Source: Psychrobium sp051201665 (lineage in GTDB: Bacteria > Pseudomonadota > Gammaproteobacteria > Enterobacterales > Psychrobiaceae). Taken from it: DNA of 64,000 nt. Positions 34,318-43,707 of the stretch are shown in pieces. The stretch lies in contig NZ_CP179210.1 of NCBI RefSeq assembly GCF_051201665.1, forward strand, positions 2,976,001 through 3,040,000. The letters run 5' to 3'. Each line of letters starts with the position of its first letter. Position 1 is the first letter of the stretch. Both the position numbers and the translations under genes were made by a program. The notes below the pieces were generated by a model. It did no database searches, had not been told where the DNA came from, and saw only the letters and a program-made list of their open reading frames with translations.

Positions 34318-35199
34318 TTATAATACTTGTGCTTCTCGCATGGCGCTGTTTAGCAACTCATGATATTCGCTTGATAATTCTACTAATGGCAAACGCAATT
34401 GACCGTTTGATATTGCACCTATTTGTGCCACACACCATTTCACAGGAATTGGATTTGCCTCAACAAATAGATGGCTATGCAATGATTTTAGCTTGCTATT
34501 AATCTGTTCTGCTGGTTCTCGTTCACCCGCTAATGCATGACGACATAAATCGCTCATTAGCTTTGGTGCTACATTATTTGTCACAGAAATAACGCCGTGA
34601 CCACCTTGCAGCATAAACTCTAAACCCGTGTCATCATCGCCACTAAACAGTAGGAAGTTATTATCACACAGCGCTTTGATCTCACTTAAGCGCGATAAGT
34701 TCCCCGTTGCTTCTTTAATTCCGATAATATTTTTTACTTTTGATAATTCTGCAACTGTTTCAGGCAACAAATCACATTGTGTGCGCCCTGGTACATTGTA
34801 CAGAATTTGAGGAATATCAGTGGCGTTTGCAACAGCTTTGTAATGTTCTATCAGTCCGCGCTGAGGAGGTTTATTGTAGTAAGGAGTCACACCTAACATA
34901 GCATCAACACCGCTATCGTTTAGTCGTTTTGTTAATTCAACAGCTTCTGAGGTCGAGTTTGAACCATTGCCGCCAATAACAGGAATTCGTCCATTAACAA
35001 ATGAAACCACTTGCTTGACCACTTTTATGTGCTCGTCATGGCTTAGTGTTGTTGATTCACCAGTTGTACCAACAGCAACAATACCGTCGGTGCCTTGCTG
35101 AATGTGAAATTCCACCAGCTGTTCTAATTGTTGATAATCAACATCCCCGTTGTCATTAAATGGGGTAACTAATGCAACAATACTACCTGAAAACATCAC
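34318..35199 (-). CDS. dapA: 4-hydroxy-tetrahydrodipicolinate synthase
   Basis: DapA condenses pyruvate and aspartate semialdehyde, the first step of the lysine/diaminopimelate branch. The 293-residue TIM-barrel protein shows GTTGESTTLSHDEH for pyruvate binding, the catalytic Tyr in ILYNVPGRTQC and the Schiff-base Lys in IIGIKEATGN. Length is that of the E. coli enzyme (292). It is followed by bamC and is divergent from gcvR. Confidence 0.97.
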   Translation of the reverse strand: MMFSGSIVALVTPFNDNGDVDYQQLEQLVEFHIQQGTDGIVAVGTTGESTTLSHDEHIKVVKQVVSFVNGRIPVIGGNGSNSTSEAVELTKRLNDSGVDAMLGVTPYYNKPPQRGLIEHYKAVANATDIPQILYNVPGRTQCDLLPETVAELSKVKNIIGIKEATGNLSRLSEIKALCDNNFLLFSGDDDTGLEFMLQGGHGVISVTNNVAPKLMSDLCRHALAGEREPAEQINSKLKSLHSHLFVEANPIPVKWCVAQIGAISNGQLRLPLVELSSEYHELLNSAMREAQVL

Positions 35200-35396
35200 T
35201 TTAAAATCCTCTCTTTATCTAGGCAAGCTATGGTACGGATAGGTGATAATAAACTCAAGGAATTAATCGCTTGATCACATAACAATCCTAAGAAATTGTT
35301 GAAAATTGTGCTAATATCACGTCCAATTTTTTACTCAATCATTTATTCGTCTCATCGATATGTCATTCATTGGCCATTATCGAGAACAGGAGCATC

Positions 35397-35912
35397 ATGG
35401 ATAACTTTCTTGTCGTCACTGCCGTGGGTACTGACCGCCCCGGTATTGTTAACGAACTGACTAAGATAGTCACCCAAACTAATTGTAATATTGTTGATAG
35501 TCGACTAGCCGTTTTTGGTAACGAATTTACGCTAATTTTGTTACTCAGCGGCGATTGGAATGCCATCACACGCTTTGAAACAGATTTATCGGTACGCAGT
35601 GCACAGTTAGAACTAATTACTTTTATGAAACGTACTAGTGAGCACAAATTAGTTAGCTATGAAGGTCAGATATCCGTCAAACTCGACGGCAAAGATGCGC
35701 CAGGATGTATCGGCCAATTCACTGAATATTTAGCGACTAAAAATATAGACCTGTGTAGCTTTAGAACCAAAGCAAAAAGTGGCTATCAACGTATTGAGAT
35801 GCTCATCAACCTCACAAGCAATACCGACTATATACAATTACAACAACATTTCGACGCGTTGGCGGAGCAACTCTCGCTCACCATACGATATGAACATCTC
35901 GAACAATATTAG
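35397..35912 (+). CDS. gcvR: Glycine cleavage system repressor GcvR
   Basis: The 171-residue protein is built of two ACT domains (about 1-80 and 90-165), beginning VVTAVGTDRPGIVNELT, the typical GcvR start. In E. coli GcvR binds GcvA and prevents activation of the glycine cleavage operon when glycine is low. I choose the ATG at 35397 (MDNFLVV), behind AGGAG; the frame from 35370 is longer by nine residues without support. The gene is 22 bases before bcp. Confidence 0.92.
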   Translation: MDNFLVVTAVGTDRPGIVNELTKIVTQTNCNIVDSRLAVFGNEFTLILLLSGDWNAITRFETDLSVRSAQLELITFMKRTSEHKLVSYEGQISVKLDGKDAPGCIGQFTEYLATKNIDLCSFRTKAKSGYQRIEMLINLTSNTDYIQLQQHFDALAEQLSLTIRYEHLEQY

Positions 35913-35933
35913 AACTTAGCAATAGGATACTGA

Positions 35934-36398
35934 ATGAATACTTTACAAGCTGGCGACAAAGCACCTGAATTTACATTACTCGACCAAAATGAAAAGGAAA
36001 TCAGCCTTAATCAATTTTCTGGTAAAAAAGTACTCGTTTATTTTTACCCTAAGGCCATGACACCTGGTTGTAATGTCCAAGCTCAAGGTTTGCGTGATAG
36101 CCAAGAAGCGTTAAAAGCATTCAATGTTGAGGTATTAGGCTTGAGCCCTGATGCACCTAAACGCTTGGTAAAGTTCACGGAAAAATTTGATTTAAACTTC
36201 ACATTGTTATCGGATGAAGATCACGCTGTTGCTGACGCTTTTGGCGTGTGGGGCCTGAAGAAATTCATGGGTAAGGAATATGACGGTATTCACCGCATGA
36301 GCTTTTTAATTAATGAGAATGGTGTTGTCGAACACGTATTTAATAAGTTTAAGACTAAGAACCACCATGAAGTAGTACTAGATCATCTAAACGGCTAA
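35934..36398 (+). CDS. bcp: Thiol peroxidase Bcp (peroxiredoxin Q), single-cysteine form
   Basis: This 154-residue peroxiredoxin reduces hydroperoxides. The peroxidatic Cys lies in the motif TPGCNVQAQGLRDS (residue 46). In E. coli Bcp a resolving Cys lies five residues downstream; here that position is Gln, and no other Cys is present in the protein, so it should work as a 1-Cys enzyme reduced by an external thiol. The later GVWGLKKFMGKEYDGIHR segment is typical. gcvR-bcp is a conserved pair. Confidence 0.94.
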   Translation: MNTLQAGDKAPEFTLLDQNEKEISLNQFSGKKVLVYFYPKAMTPGCNVQAQGLRDSQEALKAFNVEVLGLSPDAPKRLVKFTEKFDLNFTLLSDEDHAVADAFGVWGLKKFMGKEYDGIHRMSFLINENGVVEHVFNKFKTKNHHEVVLDHLNG

Positions 36399-36418
36399 AT
36401 TTACGCCACGTTAGACAC

Positions 36419-36450
36419 AATTAAACCGCAAATAAATTTGCGGTTTAATT
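36419..36450. terminator. Terminator between bcp and pspC
   Basis: A 14-bp perfect stem AATTAAACCGCAAA/TTTGCGGTTTAATT with a four-base loop lies between the convergent bcp and pspC genes and can act on both strands. Confidence 0.85.
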
Positions 36451-36463
36451 GTGAGTGACTAAA

Positions 36464-36868
36464 TCACTTCAAGCTATCAATCTGTCTCGCTAGGTCGAAT
36501 TCTTTTGATGTCACAAAGCTTTCAACATTGCGTAAACGTAATTCAATTTGACGAAATTGCGTTTTCACTTCGCGAAATGCTTCGCGTGGTGGTTGTCCTT
36601 GTTGCCATACTTTCGACTTCACCGACACACTATGATCAAGACCACCGATGTTTGGCTGAACTGGCGGCTTTTTATCTAACATAAACCATGCGGCTACATA
36701 CATTAGAAAAACAAAGCCCGCACCACCTAAAAAGAATGCTGATAAAACACCAACGCGAACCAGCCATACTTCCATATTAAATCGTTCTGCGACCCCTGCA
36801 CAAACACCTGCAATCTTGCCTTGTTGTGGAATTCGGTAAAACTCTTTTACTGGTTCTTGTTGACTCAT
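36464..36868 (-). CDS. pspC: Phage shock protein C
   Basis: The protein has the PspC domain near the N terminus (IPQQGKIAGVCAGVAERFNM), then a transmembrane segment (about 45-70) and a soluble tail with a coiled region. With PspB it senses inner-membrane stress and draws PspA from PspF. I place the start at 36868 (MSQQEPVKEF): the ATG overlaps the pspB stop in ATGA and has GGAGAG in front. This gives 134 residues. The longer frame by five residues is possible. Confidence 0.92.
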   Translation of the reverse strand: MSQQEPVKEFYRIPQQGKIAGVCAGVAERFNMEVWLVRVGVLSAFFLGGAGFVFLMYVAAWFMLDKKPPVQPNIGGLDHSVSVKSKVWQQGQPPREAFREVKTQFRQIELRLRNVESFVTSKEFDLARQIDSLK

Positions 36869-37104
36869 TGTTTTGCTCTCCATTGTGGTGCTTCAGCATC
36901 TAAAATTGACTCTAAAGTCTCAATGCGTACCGCCATGGCTTCTGCCTGGTGACTTAGAGATGTTAGTTCTTGATACTCTTCATCTGTTAAGCCTTGGCTT
37001 ACTTGGCGTTTGCTGCGATAGTGCAAAAACAACCACATTGGTGCAACAAATACTAAGAACAGCGCTGTTGGTACTATTATTACCGCTAATACTCCATCAT
37101 CCAT
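36865..37104 (-). CDS. pspB: Phage shock protein B
   Basis: The 79-residue protein has one N-terminal transmembrane segment (AVIIVPTALFLVFVAPMWLFLHY) followed by a basic helix and a short coiled coil with the SQGLTDEEYQELTSLS segment typical of PspB. It works with PspC in the membrane. The stop overlaps the pspC start; the gap to pspA is 12 bases. Confidence 0.93.
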   Translation of the reverse strand: MDDGVLAVIIVPTALFLVFVAPMWLFLHYRSKRQVSQGLTDEEYQELTSLSHQAEAMAVRIETLESILDAEAPQWRAKQ

Positions 37105-37116
37105 CGCTATCTCTCC

Positions 37117-37776
37117 TTATTTCTTTTTCATTTTCTTTTTAAGTGCTTCTAATTCGTCAGTAATAGCATCTTGTTGTTCGAGCTCTGCGAATTCATCATT
37201 TAATGAACGGGCACCTAAATCTTGGGCTTCAACTTGAGATTCTAAATCTTCAACACGGCGTTCATACTGTTCAAACTTATCAATAGAACTTTGAGTTTTA
37301 CTCGAATCAAGTTGCTTTTTAACTTGTAAGCGTGATGTTGCTGTCTCAGTACGAATAACCATGCTCTTTTGACGAGCGCGGGCTTCATCTAATTTACTTT
37401 GCAGCTGGACAACTTCTTCTTTAAGTAATGTTAACTGCTCTTCAATTTGAACCATATCACCTGATAACGCTTCAGCTAACTCAGCACACTTTTGTTTTTC
37501 AATTAATGCACCGCGCGCTAAATCTTCACGTTCTTTACTTAGTGCTAATTCCGCTTTCGCTTGCCACTCAGTTTCTTGATTAGATGCACGGGTAACACGA
37601 CGTTGTAATTCTTTCTTCTGAGCAATTAAGCTTGCTGAGTTAGAGCGAACTTCAACAAGTGTGTCTTCCATTTCTTGAATAATTAGGCGAACCATTTTCT
37701 TTGGATCTTCCGCCTTATCTAATAAAGATGTGATATTCGAATTAACGATATCTGCAAATCTGCTAAAAATACCCAT
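37117..37776 (-). CDS. pspA: Phage shock protein A
   Basis: The 219-residue coiled-coil protein (ESCRT-III/Vipp1 superfamily) keeps the inner membrane intact under stress and inhibits PspF. The N-terminal amphipathic helix (MGIFSRFADIVNSNITSLLD) and EDPKKMVRLIIQEMEDTLVEV follow the family closely. It is the first gene of pspABC, transcribed away from pspF, with a sigma-54-like promoter upstream. Confidence 0.96.
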   Translation of the reverse strand: MGIFSRFADIVNSNITSLLDKAEDPKKMVRLIIQEMEDTLVEVRSNSASLIAQKKELQRRVTRASNQETEWQAKAELALSKEREDLARGALIEKQKCAELAEALSGDMVQIEEQLTLLKEEVVQLQSKLDEARARQKSMVIRTETATSRLQVKKQLDSSKTQSSIDKFEQYERRVEDLESQVEAQDLGARSLNDEFAELEQQDAITDELEALKKKMKKK

Positions 37777-37823
37777 AATGAACTTCCTCTTATCTTTGAA
37801 ACTGTATGAATTTAATATCTTAT

Positions 37824-37841
37824 ATTCACAATTGGTGCCAG
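37824..37841 (-). promoter_or_regulatory. Probable sigma-54 promoter of pspABC
   Basis: On the minus strand CTGGCACCAATTGTGAA has a perfect -24 element (TGGCAC) and, at the proper spacing, a weak -12 element with GA where GC is usual. It lies about 60 bases upstream of the pspA start, in the gap shared with pspF, where E. coli also has its PspF-dependent promoter. Confidence 0.6.
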
Positions 37842-37966
37842 TGTAACAAAATAATCCTAAACCTCTAAATTTAAAGTAATTAATTAATTTTTATTTTGTC
37901 ATATTTTTATTCACCGTTATTTGTTAGACTAATTTTTAGTTAATTAAACCAATAAAAAGTATAACT

Positions 37967-39049
37967 ATGAGTCGTTTTGACAAAAAAGATAATTTAGTAG
38001 GACAAGCTGCTAGTTTTTTGGAAGTTTTAGATCATGTTTCACTCGCTGCCCCAATCAGTAAGCCGGTACTTATTATCGGAGAGCGCGGCACAGGTAAAGA
38101 GCTCATTGCAGAGCGACTACATTACTTATCAAAGCGTTGGGAGTCCAACTACGTCAAGCTAAACTGTGCAACCTTGTCTGAAAGCGTATTGGAAAGTGAG
38201 TTATTTGGTCACGAATCAGGTTCATTTACAGGGGCAAGCAAACGCCATGAAGGACGTTTTGAACGCGCAAATGGCGGAACGCTCTTTTTAGATGAATTGG
38301 CAAACACCTCATTACGCGTGCAAGAGAAACTACTCAATGTTATTGAGTATGGCGAGTTTGAAAGGGTAGGCGGGACTAGGCCTGTGAAAACGGATGTCAG
38401 ACTGATCTGTGCAACCAACGAAGACTTGCCTACGCTCGTTGCAAAAGGAAAGTTTCGCGCTGATTTACTCGACAGACTTGCCTTTGACGTTATTACCTTG
38501 CCACCTCTTAGGCATCGTCAAGAAGATATCTTACTGCTTGGTGAAACCTTTGCCATCAACATGGCACGTCAATTAGAACTAGAGTATTTTGGCGGTTTTG
38601 GCGCCAAAGCAAAACAAACACTGTTAAGTTATGACTGGCCAGGTAATGTACGTGAACTAAAAAATGTTGTTGAGCGCTCGCTTTATCGACATGATAACGC
38701 AGCACTACCATTACAAAAGATTCTTATCGACCCTTTCGAGTCAGAATATCGACCAAAACAATCAATTGCTTCGTCGGTTGTTGCTAGTGAGAATATCAAC
38801 AACAGTGCTCCAACTACAACAGCGGCAGTTGCAGAACCGACAACTTCAAATAGCTCGGCAATTCCTGATTTCCCATTAGACTTTAAAACTGTCACGCAAG
38901 ATTTTGAAGTTGATTTAATTAAACAGGCGCTAGCGAGTGCCCAATTTAGTCAAAAGAAAGCGGCTCAGCAACTCGGTGTAACCTATCACCAATTACGTGG
39001 TTTGCTTAAGAAATATCAGCTATTAGAGTCAAGTGCTGAAAATGAATAA
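37967..39049 (+). CDS. pspF: Sigma-54-dependent activator PspF
   Basis: The 360-residue enhancer-binding protein has no N-terminal receiver domain, as expected for PspF. The AAA+ domain (about 10-245) shows Walker A GERGTGKE, Walker B GGTLFLDEL and the sigma-54 contact loop in the form GSFTGA, where GAFTGA is usual. A C-terminal Fis-type helix-turn-helix (KKAAQQLGVTYHQLRGLLKK) ends the protein after a Thr/Ser/Ala linker of about 50 residues. It activates pspABC, which is divergent, and PspA inhibits it. E. coli PspF has 325 residues; the linker accounts for the difference. Confidence 0.94.
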   Translation: MSRFDKKDNLVGQAASFLEVLDHVSLAAPISKPVLIIGERGTGKELIAERLHYLSKRWESNYVKLNCATLSESVLESELFGHESGSFTGASKRHEGRFERANGGTLFLDELANTSLRVQEKLLNVIEYGEFERVGGTRPVKTDVRLICATNEDLPTLVAKGKFRADLLDRLAFDVITLPPLRHRQEDILLLGETFAINMARQLELEYFGGFGAKAKQTLLSYDWPGNVRELKNVVERSLYRHDNAALPLQKILIDPFESEYRPKQSIASSVVASENINNSAPTTTAAVAEPTTSNSSAIPDFPLDFKTVTQDFEVDLIKQALASAQFSQKKAAQQLGVTYHQLRGLLKKYQLLESSAENE

Positions 39050-39148
39050 AACTTCATCACAAAAACGCTAAGTTGCCTATAATACTATTGATGTTACAGG
39101 GACTTGGCGTTACATTAGCTATGTATCATTAGCGGCTTACATACCACC

Positions 39149-40801
39149 ATGAAAAATTGGTTTATTTTTATTATTAAATTGTGTTTTCTCACTGGCTTTT
39201 TCATGCTGTCAGGGTGTAGCCCTAGTGTTGATGATAATGTCCATACTCCTGGCATTGTTTATTGCTCTGAAGGCGATCCAACCTCATTTAATCCACAATT
39301 AACCACCAACGGTACAACAACCGATGCGTCGTCATACCAAATTTATAATCGGCTAGTTGAATATGATCCAGCACTTGGCAGCATTGTTCCTGCTCTCGCT
39401 CGTCATTGGTTTATTAATGAAGACGGCACAAGCTATACATTTTATCTTCGCAAAAATGTAAAATTTCATAGTAATAGCAACTTTACACCAACACGTGACT
39501 TCAACGCCGATGATGTACTGTTTAGTTTTAATCGCGTCATTGATTCAGCACACCCCTACCATAATGTCTCGGGCGGCAGTTATCCGTTTTTCCAAAGTGT
39601 TGGTTTTACAGATATCATCAATAAAATAATGAAAGTAAATGATTATATGATCGTCATTCATCTTACTGAGAAAGACGCGTCATTTATGGCAAACCTCGCT
39701 GCTAACTTCGCTATAGTGCAGTCCAAAGAATACGCAGAGCAACTGACCAAACAACAATTGCAATCGCAGATTGACTCCCAGCCAATTGGAACAGGACCAT
39801 TCATACTCGATTCTTATTTTCAAAATGACCACATTCGTTATAAAGCAAATCAAGACTATTGGAACGGTGCACCAGATATAGAGCAATTGGTCTTTGATAT
39901 TACACCAAAGAGCACCAACCGCATTGCTAAATTAATGACTGGAGATTGTGATATTTCTGCCTTACCACAATCGAGTGAAATTGATATTATTCGCCAAAAC
40001 CGAAAACTAGAGCTGCAAATTCAAACTGGATTTAATGTAGCGTATCTTGGCTTTAACACAGAAAGAATTCCTTTTAATGATCCGAAAGTACGCCAAGCTC
40101 TTTCCCACGCCATTAATAAGCGAGCGATCGTTGAAGCGGTATATTATGGCAGTGCAACCATTGCTGATAGCGTATTGCCATCGTTATCTTGGGCTTACAA
40201 CGATACTTTACAGCCCTATGAATATAATCCAGACAAAGCCAAGGCTTTACTTGCAGAAGCTGGTTTTAAAGACGGCTTTGATATGACACTGTGGGCGGCA
40301 CCGGTACAACGAATTTACAATCCTAATGCGATAAAGACGGCGGAGCTCATTCAGGGTCAACTTAAGCTAGTCGGAGTTAACGTAAATATCGTCACCTATG
40401 GCTGGAATGTGTTCATTGACAAGCTAAACGATTATAGCTACGACTCGGTGCTAATGGGATGGACGGCAGATAATGCAGATCCTGATAATTTTTTCAGGCC
40501 GCTATTTAGCTGTGCTGCGCTACTTTCAGGCGGAAACAGAGTAAATTGGTGTAACGATGATTTTGATGAAACCATTAACCAAGCCATCGCATCAACCGAC
40601 CAAAAGAAACGTGTTCCCTATTATTTAGCAGCACAACAAACACTCAATAAGCAAGTACCGCTAATTCCTATCGCCCACGCGCTACGATTCCAAGTGAAGA
40701 GTCGCAATATTTCGGGCCTTTCACTTAATCCTTATGGCGGAATTTCATTTGCAAAAGCGAAACGTAAAGCGTTAAGCACCAGCGATGGAGGAACAAAGTA
40801 A
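39149..40801 (+). CDS. sapA: Peptide ABC transporter substrate-binding lipoprotein SapA
   Basis: The 550-residue protein belongs to the oligopeptide-binding family (SBP_bac_5). A lipoprotein signal (FFMLSGC, Cys23) replaces the plain signal peptide of many SapA proteins, so it should be anchored to a membrane. The family segments YCSEGDPTSFNPQL and the late GWTADNADPDNFF support SapA. It opens the sapABCDF operon; each gene touches or overlaps the next. The system imports peptides and is linked to antimicrobial-peptide resistance and putrescine export in other bacteria. Confidence 0.9.
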   Translation: MKNWFIFIIKLCFLTGFFMLSGCSPSVDDNVHTPGIVYCSEGDPTSFNPQLTTNGTTTDASSYQIYNRLVEYDPALGSIVPALARHWFINEDGTSYTFYLRKNVKFHSNSNFTPTRDFNADDVLFSFNRVIDSAHPYHNVSGGSYPFFQSVGFTDIINKIMKVNDYMIVIHLTEKDASFMANLAANFAIVQSKEYAEQLTKQQLQSQIDSQPIGTGPFILDSYFQNDHIRYKANQDYWNGAPDIEQLVFDITPKSTNRIAKLMTGDCDISALPQSSEIDIIRQNRKLELQIQTGFNVAYLGFNTERIPFNDPKVRQALSHAINKRAIVEAVYYGSATIADSVLPSLSWAYNDTLQPYEYNPDKAKALLAEAGFKDGFDMTLWAAPVQRIYNPNAIKTAELIQGQLKLVGVNVNIVTYGWNVFIDKLNDYSYDSVLMGWTADNADPDNFFRPLFSCAALLSGGNRVNWCNDDFDETINQAIASTDQKKRVPYYLAAQQTLNKQVPLIPIAHALRFQVKSRNISGLSLNPYGGISFAKAKRKALSTSDGGTK

Positions 40802-41832
40802 TGTGGTTCTATATTGCTCGGCGGGTTAACTTATTTATATTCACTGTCTCTGTGTTATTTTTGTTAGTGTTTGTCATGCTCAATGCCCTACCAGGAGAGC
40901 TTGCCACTAATTTAAGCGGTGTTAAAAATCCAACGATTGCCCAATATGACGCAATTGTTAGTCAATATCAGCTAGATAAAAGTTGGTTTAATCAATATAT
41001 ATCTTTTATAAAGCAACGTATTCACGGTGACTTTGGTGTGTCTTTTAGTGACGCTAAGCCGATTTATGATGAAATGTTACGCTTGTTACCGGCCACTATT
41101 GAATTGTGTATTTACGCGATGACTATTGCATTGTTACTGGGATTACCCTTAGGTATTATTGCTGCCGTCTATTATAAGAAATTTGGTGATTTCTTTTTAT
41201 TGGGTACCAGTCTTATCGGTTATTCTATTCCTGTTTTTTGGCTTGGTGTCATTGCCATTATGTATTTTGGTCTCGATTTACAATGGCTTCCGGTCGCTGG
41301 TAAGTTGAATTTGCTGTATCAAGTCGAGCAAGTGACTGGCTTTACGCTAATCGATATATATTTATCAGATATTCAATACAAGCAGCTCGCCTATCAAGAT
41401 GCTGTAGCTCATTTAATTATGCCGACATTAACACTCGCGGTTATTCCTGCTGCGGTAGTCATTCGAATCACTCGAACAACGATGCTCGAAGAGCTCAATG
41501 CCAATTATATTAAAGCGGCGCAAGCGCGTGGTCAGCACCCATTGTCAGTTATTTTTCATCATGCGCTGCCAAACGCGATTCAACCTGTATTATCGCAAAT
41601 GACCTTGCAGCTAAGTACATTGCTTACTAGTGCTATGGTAACAGAGGTAATATTCTCTTGGCCGGGTATTGGCCAATGGTTAATTCAAGCAACGTATCAA
41701 CAAAATTACACCATTATCAGTGCGGGCGTCTTAGTCTGTGCAGGGTTTGTAATAGTGGTAACAGTGCTCAGTGATATCTTGCTAATTGCAACCACGCCAC
41801 GTAGAAGGAGCGCTGAGTATGGCTCGGTCTGA
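40801..41832 (+). CDS. sapB: Peptide ABC transporter permease SapB
   Basis: The 343-residue protein is a binding-protein-dependent permease with about six membrane segments. The cytoplasmic EAA loop appears as YIKAAQARGQHPLSVIFHHALPNA. The start overlaps the sapA stop by one base (TAATG), and the end overlaps sapC by 14 bases. The N-terminal IARRVNLFIFTVSVLFLLVF is typical of the DppB/OppB family. Confidence 0.92.
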   Translation: MWFYIARRVNLFIFTVSVLFLLVFVMLNALPGELATNLSGVKNPTIAQYDAIVSQYQLDKSWFNQYISFIKQRIHGDFGVSFSDAKPIYDEMLRLLPATIELCIYAMTIALLLGLPLGIIAAVYYKKFGDFFLLGTSLIGYSIPVFWLGVIAIMYFGLDLQWLPVAGKLNLLYQVEQVTGFTLIDIYLSDIQYKQLAYQDAVAHLIMPTLTLAVIPAAVVIRITRTTMLEELNANYIKAAQARGQHPLSVIFHHALPNAIQPVLSQMTLQLSTLLTSAMVTEVIFSWPGIGQWLIQATYQQNYTIISAGVLVCAGFVIVVTVLSDILLIATTPRRRSAEYGSV

Positions 41833-42712
41833 TAGTATTTATCAAGAAGACACTATTCCAACCCCGTTGCGTCATATCTGGCTTAACTTTATAAGTTATC
41901 CAGTTGCAATGCTTGGATTATGGGTTTTTATTGGCTTTTTGGTTATCACCTTAGTGGCACCATTTATTGCACCTTATCCGCCCGGATTACAGCACCCTGA
42001 TGCATTACTATTTCCGCCATCTTGGCATGACGATGGTCAAGTATCTTACTTTTTAGGGACCGATGATCTTGGACGAGATATTTTATCGAATCTGCTTCAT
42101 GGTGTTCGTACCACATTTGGTTCAAGTCTGATTGTTACTATATTTGCTGCGTTCATTGGGATTTTCTTAGGCATTTTATCGGGAATGTCGCGCGGCCTAA
42201 AATCAAGTATTCTAAATCACATCCTTGATGCAACCTTAGCTATCCCTTCTTTGCTACTGGCAATCGTACTCGTGGCTATTAGCGGACAAACGATGATTAA
42301 TGTAATGATTGCCGTAGGTATCGCGCTGGTGCCACAGTTTGTTCGTGCGACTCACACAGCGGTTCATCACGAATTGTCACGTGAGTATGTTGTTGCAGCC
42401 AAACTTGATGGCGCAAACAAATTTCAGATTTTTTATAATGTCATTCTTCCCAATGTATTAAACGCATTAATCGTCCAGTTTACACTGGCAATATCTATCG
42501 CAATTATCGATATTGCTACCCTAGGTTTTTTGCGTATTGGTGCACCGGTATCAACGTCAGAATGGGGAACTATGCTGGCAGATGGCGTTGATTTAATTTT
42601 TATTGCACCATGGAATGTAACCTTTCCTGGCATGGCCATTTTTGCCAGCGTATTGGCTGTGAATTTCATAGGATATGGTCTACAACGTGCAGTTAAAGAG
42701 GGCTTAGGTTAA
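41819..42712 (+). CDS. sapC: Peptide ABC transporter permease SapC
   Basis: I place the start at 41819 (MARSDSIYQEDTIP), behind AGAAGGAG within the end of sapB; the frame from 41786 is longer and less likely. The 297-residue protein has the DppC/OppC plan with an N-terminal hydrophilic tail, about six membrane segments and the EAA loop YVVAAKLDGANKFQIFYNVILPN. The stop overlaps the sapD start by one base. Confidence 0.92.
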   Translation: MARSDSIYQEDTIPTPLRHIWLNFISYPVAMLGLWVFIGFLVITLVAPFIAPYPPGLQHPDALLFPPSWHDDGQVSYFLGTDDLGRDILSNLLHGVRTTFGSSLIVTIFAAFIGIFLGILSGMSRGLKSSILNHILDATLAIPSLLLAIVLVAISGQTMINVMIAVGIALVPQFVRATHTAVHHELSREYVVAAKLDGANKFQIFYNVILPNVLNALIVQFTLAISIAIIDIATLGFLRIGAPVSTSEWGTMLADGVDLIFIAPWNVTFPGMAIFASVLAVNFIGYGLQRAVKEGLG

Positions 42713-43704
42713 TGCCATTACTTGATATTAGAAATCTCAGTATCGAATTTGATAGTCCACACGGGCGTATTCGCGCTGTTGACCGCGTAAACCTTTCATT
42801 AAATCCTGGTGAAATACTTGGGTTAGTTGGTGAGTCAGGCTCAGGTAAAAGTTTAGTGGCGAAGGCCATCATGGGGATTTTAACCGAACGATGGACTGTA
42901 TCTGCCGACCGCTTGAGATACAACGGCGTCGATTTATTAGCCTTAAGTGCCAGTGAACGAAGAAAATTGATGGGTCGTGAAATTGCAATGGTATTTCAAG
43001 AGCCATCCTCGAGTCTAGATCCTAATGATACGGTTGGTCATCAGTTTAATGAATCGCTGCCAATGGACGAATGTGACGTTCCTTTTTATCGCCGAAAAAA
43101 ATGGCGTGATGAACAAATCAAAGGACTGCTGCACAAAGTAGGGATCCGCGATCATAAACGAGTGCTAAAAAGCTATCCTCATGAATTATCAGAGGGCCTG
43201 TGCCAAAAAGTGCTTATCGCAATGACCATCGCTTATAAGCCGCGACTACTCATTGCTGATGAGCCAACAACGGTTATTGAAGCAGGTGCTCAAGATCAGA
43301 TTTTTAAGCTCTTCAAAAAGCTTAATCAGCTCAATGATGTATCTATTCTTTTGATCACTCACGATTTAGAACACGTAGAAAATTGGACTCAAACTATTAC
43401 CGTTATGTATTGTGGACAAACGGTAGAGTCAGGAATTACCAAAGATATTTTTAAGCAGCCATTTCACCCTTACACAATGGCGTTATTACAGAGTATGCCG
43501 CACTTTGATGAGATGCTTCATCACAAGTCACAACTAACCACGCTGTCTGGTTGCGTTCCCTCATTGCAACATTTACCAATAGGTTGTCGGTTAGGGCCTC
43601 GTTGCCCACGAGCTCATCGCAAATGTGTTGAAACACCAGTGATGGAAAAGTCACGCGGTCATTATTTTAGCTGTCATTTTCCGCTAACAGAAAACATTGA
43701 GTAG
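42712..43704 (+). CDS. sapD: Peptide ABC transporter ATP-binding protein SapD
   Basis: The 330-residue ABC ATPase shows Walker A GESGSGKS and Walker B LLIADEPT. The signature is the divergent LSEGLCQK, which matches the unusual signature of SapD proteins (LTEGECQK in E. coli). The C-terminal oligopeptide-transporter domain with GCRLGPRCPRAHRKC is present and may bind an iron-sulfur cluster, as proposed for its relatives. It pairs with SapF. Confidence 0.93.
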   Translation: MPLLDIRNLSIEFDSPHGRIRAVDRVNLSLNPGEILGLVGESGSGKSLVAKAIMGILTERWTVSADRLRYNGVDLLALSASERRKLMGREIAMVFQEPSSSLDPNDTVGHQFNESLPMDECDVPFYRRKKWRDEQIKGLLHKVGIRDHKRVLKSYPHELSEGLCQKVLIAMTIAYKPRLLIADEPTTVIEAGAQDQIFKLFKKLNQLNDVSILLITHDLEHVENWTQTITVMYCGQTVESGITKDIFKQPFHPYTMALLQSMPHFDEMLHHKSQLTTLSGCVPSLQHLPIGCRLGPRCPRAHRKCVETPVMEKSRGHYFSCHFPLTENIE

Positions 43705-43707
43705 TCT

